DNA of 64,000 nt from Gemmatimonadota bacterium (GTDB lineage Bacteria > Latescibacterota > UBA2968 > GCA-2709665). The DNA lies in NCBI GenBank assembly GCA_028873695.1, contig JAPPNU010000008.1:233299-297298 (forward strand), given 5' to 3'. Of the stretch, positions 52,639 to 60,785 are shown one piece after another; position 1 is the first letter of the stretch, and each line of letters begins with the position of its first letter. The notes beneath the pieces were generated by a model. That model was not told where the DNA came from. It made no database searches and saw only the letters and a list, made by a program, of their open reading frames with translations. Both the position numbers and the translations under genes were made by a program.

Positions 52639-53637
52639 ATGGCTGATCTGGCAACCGGCGTGGGGCCGTTGTTTACGGATCCGTGCCCCGAGGCGGCGCG
52701 ACGGGTTTTCCGGAAGAAACGGGCGGCCTTCGAAGACAAGGTGACGACGGTTCGCGACGCGGTTTCACGATTCGTGAAGACCGGCGACTACGTCGCCTCC
52801 GGCGGGTTCGGCGCCAACCGGATTTCGACCGCGTGCATGCACGAGATCCTGCGGCAGGGCAAGAAGAATCTGGGTTTCGCCGGCCATACGACCACCCACG
52901 ATTTCCAGATCCTGTCCGCGGGGAATCGGAACGGCCGCACGCTGCTGTCACGGGTGGACGCGGCCTATATTGTCGGGCTGGAGGCAAGGGGATTGTCGCC
53001 GCAGGCAAGGCGTACGATGGAAAGCGGCGAAGTCGCCGTGTGCGAGTGGACCAACTATGCCCTGGCGGCGCGTTTCCGGGCGGCGGCCGCGGGTGTGCCG
53101 TTCCTGCCGATGCGGAGCCTGCTTGGAACGGACACGTTCAGGCGCAGCGCTGCAAGGGAAATCACGTGCCCGTTCACCGGGCGCACCCTTCTGGCGGTGC
53201 CGGCGCTTTATCCCGACGTTTCGTTTATCCACGTGCATGAGAGCGATCCCTGCGGGAACTGCAGGATTCGCGGGATTGCCGTGGCGGATTTCGACCTGGC
53301 GCGTGCATCCAAACGGCTGGTCGTTACCGCGGAAAAGCTCGTCAGCACGGATGAGATCCGCCGGACGCCGGAAGCCACGGTGATTCCCGCGTTCTGCGTG
53401 GACGCGGTCTGCGAGGTGCCGTTCGGTTCCTATCCGGGAAATATGGCGGGCGAGTATTTCTCGGATGAAGACCACCTCAAGGAATGGCTGGACGTCGAAA
53501 GGGATGAGGAGCGGTTCGAAACCTTTCTTGAGAAATATATCTACGGGGTGGCAGGTTTTGAGGAGTACGTGCGCCTTTGCGGCGGCGCAGAACGCATGAA
53601 GGCGCTCAGGCGTATGGAGTTGCATCCGGAGTTGTAA
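52639..53637 (+). CDS. CoA-transferase subunit A (glutaconate CoA-transferase-like)
   Basis: It is 332 residues from ATG 52639. The family-I N-terminal block reads VRDAVSRFVKTGDYVASGGF followed by GKKNLGFAGHTTTHDFQIL, and later blocks are VPFLPMRSLLGTD and VHVHESDPCGNCRIRG-like (FIHVHESDPCGNCRIRGIAV). With the B subunit next door it transfers CoA between acids. Glutaconate, or a 3-oxoadipate-type acid, is plausible from the gene family; the real acid is not known. Confidence 0.9.
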   Translation: MADLATGVGPLFTDPCPEAARRVFRKKRAAFEDKVTTVRDAVSRFVKTGDYVASGGFGANRISTACMHEILRQGKKNLGFAGHTTTHDFQILSAGNRNGRTLLSRVDAAYIVGLEARGLSPQARRTMESGEVAVCEWTNYALAARFRAAAAGVPFLPMRSLLGTDTFRRSAAREITCPFTGRTLLAVPALYPDVSFIHVHESDPCGNCRIRGIAVADFDLARASKRLVVTAEKLVSTDEIRRTPEATVIPAFCVDAVCEVPFGSYPGNMAGEYFSDEDHLKEWLDVERDEERFETFLEKYIYGVAGFEEYVRLCGGAERMKALRRMELHPEL

Positions 53638-53696
53638 CCCGCCTGGTGGAAATCGGCCCGGGCGAAATCCGGCGGCGAGGTCGAAAGGAACAATGC

Positions 53697-54464
53697 ATGC
53701 CTCAATACAGCGCCACCGAACTGGCGATTTGCACGGCGTCCAGAATGCTGGAGGACGGCGCGACCGTGGGCGTTGGAACCGGCGCGCCGTGCGCAACGGC
53801 GATGCTTGCGCAGAAACGCCACGCGCCGCATCTGCTCGTGGCGTTCGAAGCGGGCGGACTGGCGCCCCTCCTGCCGTCCATGCCCATATCGGTCGGGGAT
53901 TCAAGAACATTCTATCGGGCGCAGATGGCGACCAGTATGGGCGATGTGATGGAGGCGTGCCAGCGGGGAATGATGGACTACGCGTTTCTGGGCGGGGCTC
54001 AGATCGATCCATTCGGTAATCTGAACTCAACGGTGATCGGCAATTACAACCATCCCAAGGTACGGTTTCCGGGCAGCGGCGGCGGGAATGACTTCGCCAG
54101 TCTGTGCTGGCGCACGATGGTGATGACGCAGCACGATCGGCGGCGCTTCGTGGAGCGGCTGGATTTTCTGACGACCCCCGGCTTTCTGTCCGGCCCGGGC
54201 GCCCGCGAGGCGGCGGGGTTACCGGGCGGGGGCGGCCCCCACAAGGTGATTACGGATCTGGCGGTGATGGGGTATGACCCCGAAACCTGCCGCATGCGGG
54301 TGGAGAGTCTGCATCCGGGGGTTACGTTCGATCGGGTCCAGGAAAACACCGGATTCGAGCTGGGGAAGGCGCCTCGTGTGCGCGAAACGGCGCCGCCTGA
54401 AGAAGAGGAACTGCGCATCCTCAGGGAAGAGGTGGATCCCTACAGGTATATAGTCGGCAGATGA
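53697..54464 (+). CDS. CoA-transferase subunit B
   Basis: It is 255 residues from ATG 53697 after AAAGGAAC; upstream codons of the frame overlap subunit A and are not family-like. It starts YSATELAICTASRMLEDGAT and has GVGTGAPCATAMLAQ, FEAGGLAPL with the probable catalytic glutamate, and the strong motif FLGGAQIDPFGNLNSTVIG. Pairs with subunit A, 59 bases upstream. Confidence 0.92.
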   Translation: MPQYSATELAICTASRMLEDGATVGVGTGAPCATAMLAQKRHAPHLLVAFEAGGLAPLLPSMPISVGDSRTFYRAQMATSMGDVMEACQRGMMDYAFLGGAQIDPFGNLNSTVIGNYNHPKVRFPGSGGGNDFASLCWRTMVMTQHDRRRFVERLDFLTTPGFLSGPGAREAAGLPGGGGPHKVITDLAVMGYDPETCRMRVESLHPGVTFDRVQENTGFELGKAPRVRETAPPEEEELRILREEVDPYRYIVGR

Positions 54465-54480
54465 ACGGCGGAGGCATTGC

Positions 54481-55344
54481 ATGTCATCAGTAGAGGAGAC
54501 TTACCGGTTTGACGAGTTGACGTGGCCGGAGGTAAACGAGGCGGTCGGGTTGGGGAAGATTCCCATTATTCCGACCGGATCCGTGGAACAGCACGGGCAC
54601 CATCTGCCGTTGAAGGTGGATCATCTCTGCGCCAACGCGGTGGCAACGGAGGCCGCAAGGCGAAAACCGGCGCTAAGCCTGGTTTTGCCGCCGGTCAGCT
54701 ACGGCTACGTTCACCACGTGATGGACTTTCCGGGTTCATTGAACATCCACTATGAGCATTTCATCCAGTATGTGCTGGATATCTGCAAGAGTCTGGCCTA
54801 TCATGGATTCAAGAAGATGATCCTGGTAAACGGCCACGGATCCAACCACAATCTCGTCGATATGGTGGCCAGGCGCACGATCGTGGAGACGGACGCAAGC
54901 TGCGTGTTCTGCTCCTGGTGGCAGTTGTTGAAGGTGAATCCGGACTTCGACAGGGAATGGCGTGAGAGCGTATTCCCCGGCGGATGCGCCCATGCGGGCG
55001 AGCTGGAGACTTCGATGATGCTCTACCTGGCTCCGGAGAGCGTACGCAAGGACCGGATCAGGAGCGAGATCGCCAAAACGAACGAACTGGGGTCGAAATT
55101 CGTCTGGACGGACCTGTTCGCCAAGGGAGCGATGGGCCTCATCGAGTGGACAAGCCAGTATACGGACAGCGGCGTGATGGGAGAGGCCGAGAAGGCAACA
55201 GCGGAAAAAGGGAGGATCGTCTTTGAAGAGGCCAGCGGGAATCTGGCGGAGTTCATCGAGGAATACCACGGGATGAAGATCGCCGACCGTACGAAGCACC
55301 AGGGGAACGCGCCGACGTTTCCGCTGTCGTTTCCTACGGATTAG
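54481..55344 (+). CDS. Creatininase-family amidohydrolase
   Basis: It is 287 residues from ATG 54481. Metal ligands: E36 and H38 in GSVEQHGHHLPL, D47 nearby, NGHGSNHN at 117-124 and E174 in AHAGELETS. The family includes creatinine amidohydrolase, formamidopyrimidine hydrolases and mycofactocin MftE. Placed 16 bases after the CoA-transferase, it is probably part of the same transcript, opening a cyclic amide or a lactam in the degraded compound. Confidence 0.92.
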   Translation: MSSVEETYRFDELTWPEVNEAVGLGKIPIIPTGSVEQHGHHLPLKVDHLCANAVATEAARRKPALSLVLPPVSYGYVHHVMDFPGSLNIHYEHFIQYVLDICKSLAYHGFKKMILVNGHGSNHNLVDMVARRTIVETDASCVFCSWWQLLKVNPDFDREWRESVFPGGCAHAGELETSMMLYLAPESVRKDRIRSEIAKTNELGSKFVWTDLFAKGAMGLIEWTSQYTDSGVMGEAEKATAEKGRIVFEEASGNLAEFIEEYHGMKIADRTKHQGNAPTFPLSFPTD

Positions 55345-55796
55345 GCTTGACTCGGATCATTTCGGAGACCGTACCGCAAACTGCCAGTTTGCGGTACCGG
55401 ATCAAACGTCTTCGGCGCTGATTCGTTCCTCGTTGCCGTGTAGGGGCGTCCCTTGTGGGCGCCCTGCCACCGGCGGTTTTCGCTCCGGAGCACGAAGAGA
55501 CGGAATCAACCGGCGGATGAATGGCGGCCTGTTTCCGGGATAGGACACTTGAGCCCGGAACAGTGAGCATTGGTTCTGCGCTCGGCAATATACTGCTCCT
55601 GGATTCTAATCCTGCTTGATCCTGTAAATCCTGGTCGGTTTTAGCTTCTTATCCTGACCATCCTGATTATCCATGAAAGTTCCTGTTTGTGAATTTAACG
55701 GATAGACCTCAATCCGAAAAAAACAGCAACGCGGCGACGCGATAAAACCCTCCGAAACTGGTTGGTAACGTCGTATGGAAGGACATTTGTTATTTG
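55345..55796. other. Intergenic region with several repeat types
   Basis: No gene is seen. It has a 13 bp perfect inverted repeat GTACCGCAAACTG-C-CAGTTTGCGGTAC (about 55371-55397), which may end the upstream operon. The 26-base sequence TGTAGGGGCGTCCCTTGTGG...GCGCCC at 55439-55464 occurs again at 63163-63188. A run of loosely repeated ATCCTG units covers about 55600-55675 (ATCCTGCTTGATCCTGTAAA and on). Confidence 0.65.
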
Positions 55797-55912
55797 ACGT
55801 CCAATAACCTGGTTTATCCTGGTAATCAGCCTTCTAATCGCCTTTATTTACAAGCACATATTCGAATTAACGTCCCCGAAGACTTACGAATCAAGGTTAA
55901 AGGAGGTGCGGA
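55797..55912 (+). promoter_or_regulatory. Leader shared with adenylate kinase, copy 2 (upstream of FAH-family gene)
   Basis: It aligns with 20368-20489 as described there and ends in an AAAGGAGG ribosome-binding site, just like copy 1 ends before its gene. In the strongest block (TACGAATCAAGGTTAAAGGA) most bases agree. Confidence 0.55.
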
Positions 55913-56881
55913 ATGAAGCTCGTAACGTATGGGATCGGCAGAAACCGGTACGTCGGGTCCGTCACGGGCGATGGCGAAATCGTCGTGGATCTCGCGGCCG
56001 CGGAAGCAGAACTGGCAAGCGGCCAGGGCCGTGAAGCGCGTGGATGCTTTGGAGATATGCTCGGATTACTCGATGCGGGCGCGGCCGGTCTGCGGGCGGC
56101 GAAACAGGCAACGCGGTTCGCCGAGGACCGGCTTGGAGGAACAGCGGACGGTCGACTCGGGCACCCGATCGGCAGGGTGCGGCTCAAGGCTCCGGTGCCG
56201 AACCCCCGCAAGGTGTTCTGCCTCGCGGGCAACTATCAGGACCATATTGAAGAAGGCGGCGGAAAACTAGCCGTCCAGGACAAGGAAACGCCGCGGGTAT
56301 TCATGAAGCCGCCGTCTACAACCGTGATCGGCCCCGGAGACCGCATTCTGATTCCGCCCGTCGCCAGGTCCATCGACTGGGAGGGAGAACTCGCCGTGGT
56401 GATGGGACGACGGGCGAAAGCCGTCAGCGCGGAAGAAGCGCTGAAATACGTGGCGGGTTACACCATCATGAACGACGTGTCGGAACGGGACCTGGTTATC
56501 AAGGAACGCACCGACAGCCGCGACCGCGACAAGTGGTTCGACTGGCTGAACGGAAAGTGGCTGGATACGTTCGGTCCGCAGGGGCCGTGGATCGTGACGT
56601 CCGACGAGATCGGGGATCCGCAGTCGCTGGAGATCAGCACCTACGTGAACGGTGAGCGAAAACAGAACAACAATACCGGGCAGATGTTGTATCCCGTCAA
56701 TATGATTATTGAGTATATTTCGGCGATCATCACACTTGAACCGGGCGATCTGATCAGTACAGGCACGATTTCCGGAGTGGGCGCGACCACGGGAACGTTC
56801 ATGAAACCGGGTGACCGCGTGGAAATCGAAATCTCGGGAATCGGCGTGTTGCGGAACGGCGTGGCGGCGAGCAAACGCTAA
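55913..56881 (+). CDS. Fumarylacetoacetate hydrolase family protein
   Basis: It is 322 residues from ATG 55913 behind a very good AAAGGAGGTG site. The FAH fold region reads VFCLAGNYQDHIEEGGGK, FMKPPSTTVIGPGD, and DWEGELAVVMGR with acidic metal ligands, followed by GYTIMNDVSERDL and ISTGTISGVGATTG. Members hydrolyse or decarboxylate 2-oxo acids such as acylpyruvates or handle 2-keto-3-deoxy sugar acids. A role after the enolase-superfamily dehydratase is plausible. A family 1 element begins at its stop codon. Confidence 0.92.
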   Translation: MKLVTYGIGRNRYVGSVTGDGEIVVDLAAAEAELASGQGREARGCFGDMLGLLDAGAAGLRAAKQATRFAEDRLGGTADGRLGHPIGRVRLKAPVPNPRKVFCLAGNYQDHIEEGGGKLAVQDKETPRVFMKPPSTTVIGPGDRILIPPVARSIDWEGELAVVMGRRAKAVSAEEALKYVAGYTIMNDVSERDLVIKERTDSRDRDKWFDWLNGKWLDTFGPQGPWIVTSDEIGDPQSLEISTYVNGERKQNNNTGQMLYPVNMIIEYISAIITLEPGDLISTGTISGVGATTGTFMKPGDRVEIEISGIGVLRNGVAASKR

Positions 56882-57040
56882 CCTATTCTTTTAAATTCCC
56901 GGTGAGACCCGATCGAGCGCGAAAATGTGTCGGTCAAGGCGGGCAAATTCGCCCATATTTGGCTATACGGGTGGATTTGTTCAACGCAGACCGATGCGTT
57001 TGCAGCCGCGCGAGGGCCGCTGGAGTTCTAAGACGGCTTC
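56882..57040. repeat. Inverted-repeat (MITE-like) element, family 1, copy D, diverged
   Basis: About 159 bp in the same orientation as copy C, starting right after the FAH gene stop. Less alike than A-C but clearly related: TCGGTCAAGGCGGGCAAATT, CGGGTGGATTTGTTCAACGC and TTTGCAGCCGCGCGAGGGCC correspond block by block. The right end reverse complement GAAGCCGTCTTAGAACTCC matches the family terminus. Confidence 0.8.
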
Positions 57041-57091
57041 TAAGTGCCCGGTTGGCGCGATGTCACACTTGTGAAGACTTGGAATGGCGTT

Positions 57092-58123
57092 ATGGACGCA
57101 AGGAGCAAACGCAAGATCAGCTGGTACCGGTGTCCGCTGGACCGCGAATCGCTGAACGCTTTGAATCGGCGCAGCGATTTCCGGGGGTTCGTGCAGACGC
57201 TGGGCCACCTCGGCGTGCTCACGCTCACCGGCGCGTTCGCCTGGTATGCATCTGAACGTCTTGCACCGCCTTTCCTTGTCCTGGCCCTGTTCCTGCACGG
57301 GACCGGATACGCGTTCCTGTTGAACGGGTTTCACGAGTTCTGTCACGGCACCGTGTTCAGATCGAAGTGGCTGAACGTGGTGTTTCTCAAGGTCTTCAGT
57401 TTCATGGGCTGGTACAACCCCGTATTCTTCTGGACCAGCCACGCCAAGCACCACCAGTACACGCTTCATCCTCCCGACGATATGGAGGTTGTCCTGCCGG
57501 TGGAAATAACGCTCCGAAGCTTTCTCAAGGCCGCGGTCGTCAATCCATGGGGTCTGTACAACAGGCTCAAAGGCGTGGTCCGGCTGAGCCTGGGCCGTCT
57601 CGAGGGTCCCTGGGAGCGCGTGCTGTTTCCCGAATCGGAGCCGGCACTGCGGCGGCGCCTGTTCAACTGGGCCCGAATCCTGCTTGCGGGGCACGCGGCG
57701 CTTGCGGGCGTATCGCTCTATTTCGGCCTGTGGATGCTCCCGCTGCTGGTCACGCTGGCGCCGTTCTACGGCGGGTGGCTGCTCTTCCTCTGCAATAACA
57801 CGCAGCACGTGGGGCTTCAGGACAATGTACCCGACTTCCGGTTGAACAGCCGGACCGTCATTCTTAACCCGCTGTTCCGCTTTCTTTATTGGCACATGAA
57901 CTACCATATCGAACATCACATGTACGCCGCGGTACCCTGCTATCGTCTGGGGAAGCTCCATAGGTTGATCGTGGCGGACATGCCCCGGTGTCCCGTCGGT
58001 CTCTTCTCCTGCTGGAAGGAGATAATCGGCATTCTCAAAAAGCAGAAAACTGACGCCGGATACCAGTTTGCGGCTGAACTGCCCGCACGGGGTGACGTCC
58101 TGGAGGCTAAGCCCGCGAATTGA
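57092..58123 (+). CDS. Membrane fatty acid desaturase family protein
   Basis: Integral membrane di-iron oxygenase of about 343 residues. The three histidine boxes are present: HEFCH (81-85), HAKHH (117-121) and HIEHH (272-276). Hydrophobic segments lie at about 37-53, 58-80, 98-113 and 195-235. ATG 57092 is chosen; upstream codons belong to the repeat border. Family covers fatty acid desaturases and some hydroxylases of small lipids or carotenoids. It requires oxygen, so the cell is at least facultatively aerobic. Confidence 0.9.
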   Translation: MDARSKRKISWYRCPLDRESLNALNRRSDFRGFVQTLGHLGVLTLTGAFAWYASERLAPPFLVLALFLHGTGYAFLLNGFHEFCHGTVFRSKWLNVVFLKVFSFMGWYNPVFFWTSHAKHHQYTLHPPDDMEVVLPVEITLRSFLKAAVVNPWGLYNRLKGVVRLSLGRLEGPWERVLFPESEPALRRRLFNWARILLAGHAALAGVSLYFGLWMLPLLVTLAPFYGGWLLFLCNNTQHVGLQDNVPDFRLNSRTVILNPLFRFLYWHMNYHIEHHMYAAVPCYRLGKLHRLIVADMPRCPVGLFSCWKEIIGILKKQKTDAGYQFAAELPARGDVLEAKPAN

Positions 58124-58168
58124 CCGCTTCCGTTGAATTCCAACCCCTCTAAGGAATCCATTCCTCCC

Positions 58169-59362
58169 GTGGCCGACCGACCGAAAATCGCCGCCGTTGT
58201 TACCGAGTACCGCAAGTACTCCCACGCCCAGCACATCTGCGACCGCTTCCTCGAAGGATACGGCTGGAACGGACGCCACCACCGCCCGCCAATGGATCTC
58301 GTCTCCCTGTACGTGGACCAGCGGCCGGAAGGCGATCTGAGCATGGAGCGGGCAGCGCGCTTTGCAGGCCTGTCGATCTTTCCGACGGTCGCCGACGCGC
58401 TGACCCTGGGCGGCACGGAGCTGGCCGTGGACGGTGTCTTGCTCGTCGGCGAGCACGGGGAATACGGCGTCAATGAAAAGGGTCAGCACCTCTATCCGCG
58501 TTACGAGTTGTTCAGGCAGATCGCCGCCGTTTACCGCGTCTCGGGCAGGAGCGCGCCGGTCTTTAACGACAAGCACCTGTCGTGGCGCTGGGAATGGGCG
58601 CGGGAGATGTACGATATTTCACGGGAGATGGGTTTTGCCTTCATGGCCGGATCTTCGCTCCCGGTGACCTGGCGCACGCCATCCATCGACATGCCGTTGG
58701 GCGCCCGCGTGACCGAAGCCATGTGCATCGGTTACGGCGGGGTGGACAGCTACGATTTCCATGCTCTGGAGACGCTGCAGTGCATGGTCGAACGGCGCCG
58801 TGGAGGCGAGACGGGCGTCCGCTGGATCGACGCGTACCGGGGCGAACGCTTCTGGGAGGCCCATCATGGTCGTGTGTGGTCACGTGAGTTATTCGAAACC
58901 TGCCTGGCGCGCAGTCATACGCTGGCGCAGCCGCGTCATGGGTTCAATCACGTGCTGCCGACACTCGACGAAATGAAGTCTCTGGACGAAGACCCGATTG
59001 CCTACCGGTACGAACACAACGACGGCCTGATATCCACCATGATTCTGCTCAACGGCGTGGTGCGGGACTTCAATTTCGCGGCGCATCTGTTGGGACGGGA
59101 CAGACCCCTGTCCACGCAGATGTACCTCCCGATGCCGCCCGCGTACACGACGCTGGCGAACTTCTTCTCGCCCCAGGTCAACAACGTCGAGCAGATGTTT
59201 CTGACCGGAAAGGCCACGTACCCTGTTGAGCGGACCCTGCTCACCACCGGACTCGTGGCCGCGGGGGTGGAAAGTCTGAACCTTGACCAGTCCCGCGTTC
59301 AGACGCCGCATCTGGACCTGGCATACCAACCGAATCCCGAATCCACCTATTGGAGGACATGA
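58169..59362 (+). CDS. Conserved protein of unknown function, tandem paralogue 1
   Basis: About 397 residues from GTG 58169; TTG 58133 is another option. No family with known activity was recognised. It has a Rossmann-like beginning (KIAAVVTEYRKYSHAQHICD) and strongly conserved motifs shared with the next gene: VSLYVDQ, LLVGEHGEY, LYPRYE, PVFNDKHLSW, MAGSSLPV, and HALETLQCMVERRRGGETGV. The C-terminal half (AYRYEHNDGLISTMILLNG) resembles the C-terminal domain of Gfo/Idh/MocA oxidoreductases, but there is no GxGxxG. Clustered histidine and acidic residues suggest a metal or sugar site. It is cotranscribed with paralogue 2. Confidence 0.85.
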   Translation: MADRPKIAAVVTEYRKYSHAQHICDRFLEGYGWNGRHHRPPMDLVSLYVDQRPEGDLSMERAARFAGLSIFPTVADALTLGGTELAVDGVLLVGEHGEYGVNEKGQHLYPRYELFRQIAAVYRVSGRSAPVFNDKHLSWRWEWAREMYDISREMGFAFMAGSSLPVTWRTPSIDMPLGARVTEAMCIGYGGVDSYDFHALETLQCMVERRRGGETGVRWIDAYRGERFWEAHHGRVWSRELFETCLARSHTLAQPRHGFNHVLPTLDEMKSLDEDPIAYRYEHNDGLISTMILLNGVVRDFNFAAHLLGRDRPLSTQMYLPMPPAYTTLANFFSPQVNNVEQMFLTGKATYPVERTLLTTGLVAAGVESLNLDQSRVQTPHLDLAYQPNPESTYWRT

Positions 59363-60577
59363 GTGGCCGAACCCGACGAACGGAGTGCGCCGCGCGGTTC
59401 TTCCACCCGCGTCGCCGTCATCACCACGATATACCGGTATCTCTCCCATGCGCAGCACATCGCGGACCGGTTCGTGGTGGGGTACCCCTATGAAGGACAG
59501 TGGCGACGACCCAACGCGCGTATTGTGTCTCTCTACGTGGACCAGAAGCCGGAGGGCGACCAGAGCGAAGACCGCGCGCGAGAGTTCGGGTACGACGTTT
59601 ACGACACCATATCCGGGGCCCTGCGGTGCGGCGGCGACCGGCTGGCGGTGGATGCCGTGCTGATCATCGGTGAGCACGGCGAGTATCCGAACAACGACAG
59701 GGGGCAGAAACTCTATCCGAGGTACGAGTTCTTCAGGGAATGCGTCAGGGTATTCGAACAGGACGGGGTTGCGGTGCCGGTGTTCAACGACAAGCACCTC
59801 TCCTACAGTTTCGCGAAGGCCCGCGAAATGGTGGCGGATTCCCGCCGCCTCGGCTTCCCCCTTCTGGCGGGATCGTCGCTGCCGGTGAGCTTCCGCCTTC
59901 CCGACGTGGAATTGCCGCTGGACTGCAGGATACACGAGGCGCTGATGGTCGGTGTGGGCGGCTCTGACGCGATGGACTACCACGCGCTGGAGGCCCTGCA
60001 GTGCATGGTCGAGCGCAGGCGGGGCGGGGAAACCGGCGTCAGGGCCGTACAGATGATCGAAGGCGACGCGGTCTGGCAGGCAGGGGACGAGGGCCGCTGG
60101 TCGCGGGACCTGCTGGAGGCGGCCCTTTCGCGCAGCGACACGCCCTGCGGCCTGCCCGAAGAGGACGGCCGCACGCGGGACCTGCTTGGCGCCGGTGAGT
60201 TGCCGGGGCTCGCGAAGAACCCCGCGGCCTATTTTATCGAGTACCGCGATGGCTTGAGGGCCACGCTGCTCATGCTGAACGGGGCCGTGCGAGATTACTG
60301 CTTTGCCGCGCGGGTGGACGGATACGACGCCCCGGTCTCCACCCAGTTCCTGCTGACGCCCACGCCGAACGTCACCTATTCGGCCTGCCTGGTCCACAAG
60401 ATCGTAGAAATGATCGAAAGCGGGGCTGCGCCCTATCCGCCCGATCGCACGCTCATTGTCTGCGGTATTCTCGAAGCCTGCCTCACTTCCAGGTTGCAGG
60501 GGGAACTGAGGCTGGAGACTCCTGATATCGACGTGACCTACAGGGCGCCCGCGGAGTCCCATCACGCGCGGGCATGA
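59363..60577 (+). CDS. Conserved protein of unknown function, tandem paralogue 2
   Basis: It is 404 residues; GTG 59363 comes directly after the stop of paralogue 1 with GGAGG nine bases before. Motifs in the same order: SHAQHIADRF, VSLYVDQKPEGD, LIIGEHGEYP, LYPRYEFFRE, PVFNDKHLSY, LAGSSLPVSF, HALEALQCMVERRRGGETGV and later EYRDGLRATLLMLNGAVRD. The N-terminal half is much closer to paralogue 1 than the C-terminal half. The pair may form a heteromer or serve two related substrates. Function unknown. Confidence 0.85.
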   Translation: MAEPDERSAPRGSSTRVAVITTIYRYLSHAQHIADRFVVGYPYEGQWRRPNARIVSLYVDQKPEGDQSEDRAREFGYDVYDTISGALRCGGDRLAVDAVLIIGEHGEYPNNDRGQKLYPRYEFFRECVRVFEQDGVAVPVFNDKHLSYSFAKAREMVADSRRLGFPLLAGSSLPVSFRLPDVELPLDCRIHEALMVGVGGSDAMDYHALEALQCMVERRRGGETGVRAVQMIEGDAVWQAGDEGRWSRDLLEAALSRSDTPCGLPEEDGRTRDLLGAGELPGLAKNPAAYFIEYRDGLRATLLMLNGAVRDYCFAARVDGYDAPVSTQFLLTPTPNVTYSACLVHKIVEMIESGAAPYPPDRTLIVCGILEACLTSRLQGELRLETPDIDVTYRAPAESHHARA

Positions 60578-60599
60578 CGAAGCGTGGTCATTGCAGGTG

Positions 60600-60770
60600 T
60601 GAGCCTGTCGAAGCAAGTTTGCCTGCATTGAGCGTGTCGAAATGCCCGCTTATTTGAAACGGGCAGCTATTACGGGGAGCACCATGTAGCTTACATCACG
60701 CTATGTACTGGATCGAAAAAACGTCAACTGTTTTTCGCTCCTGGTAACAACATCGTTCGTTTGTCGAACA
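60600..60770. promoter_or_regulatory. Upstream region of the alcohol dehydrogenase with several inverted repeats
   Basis: Two copies of TGAG(C)x(T)GTCGAA (60600-60612, 60629-60641) are followed by three inverted repeats: ATGTA-GCT-TACAT (60684-60696), CGAAAAA-n10-TTTTTCG (60714-60737) and GTTCG-TTTGT-CGAAC (60755-60769). They precede the GGGAGG site of the next gene. The arrangement suggests an operator region or terminator for the upstream pair. Confidence 0.45.
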
Positions 60771-60785
60771 TGCGGGAGGTATGCC

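Noticed and set aside
55345..55912. CRISPR array in the repeat-rich gap
   Set aside because: The ATCCTG units are irregular, lack constant spacers, and no cas genes are present.
56981..58576. 531-codon open frame on the minus strand
   Set aside because: Antisense to the desaturase with its three histidine boxes and to the first unknown paralogue.
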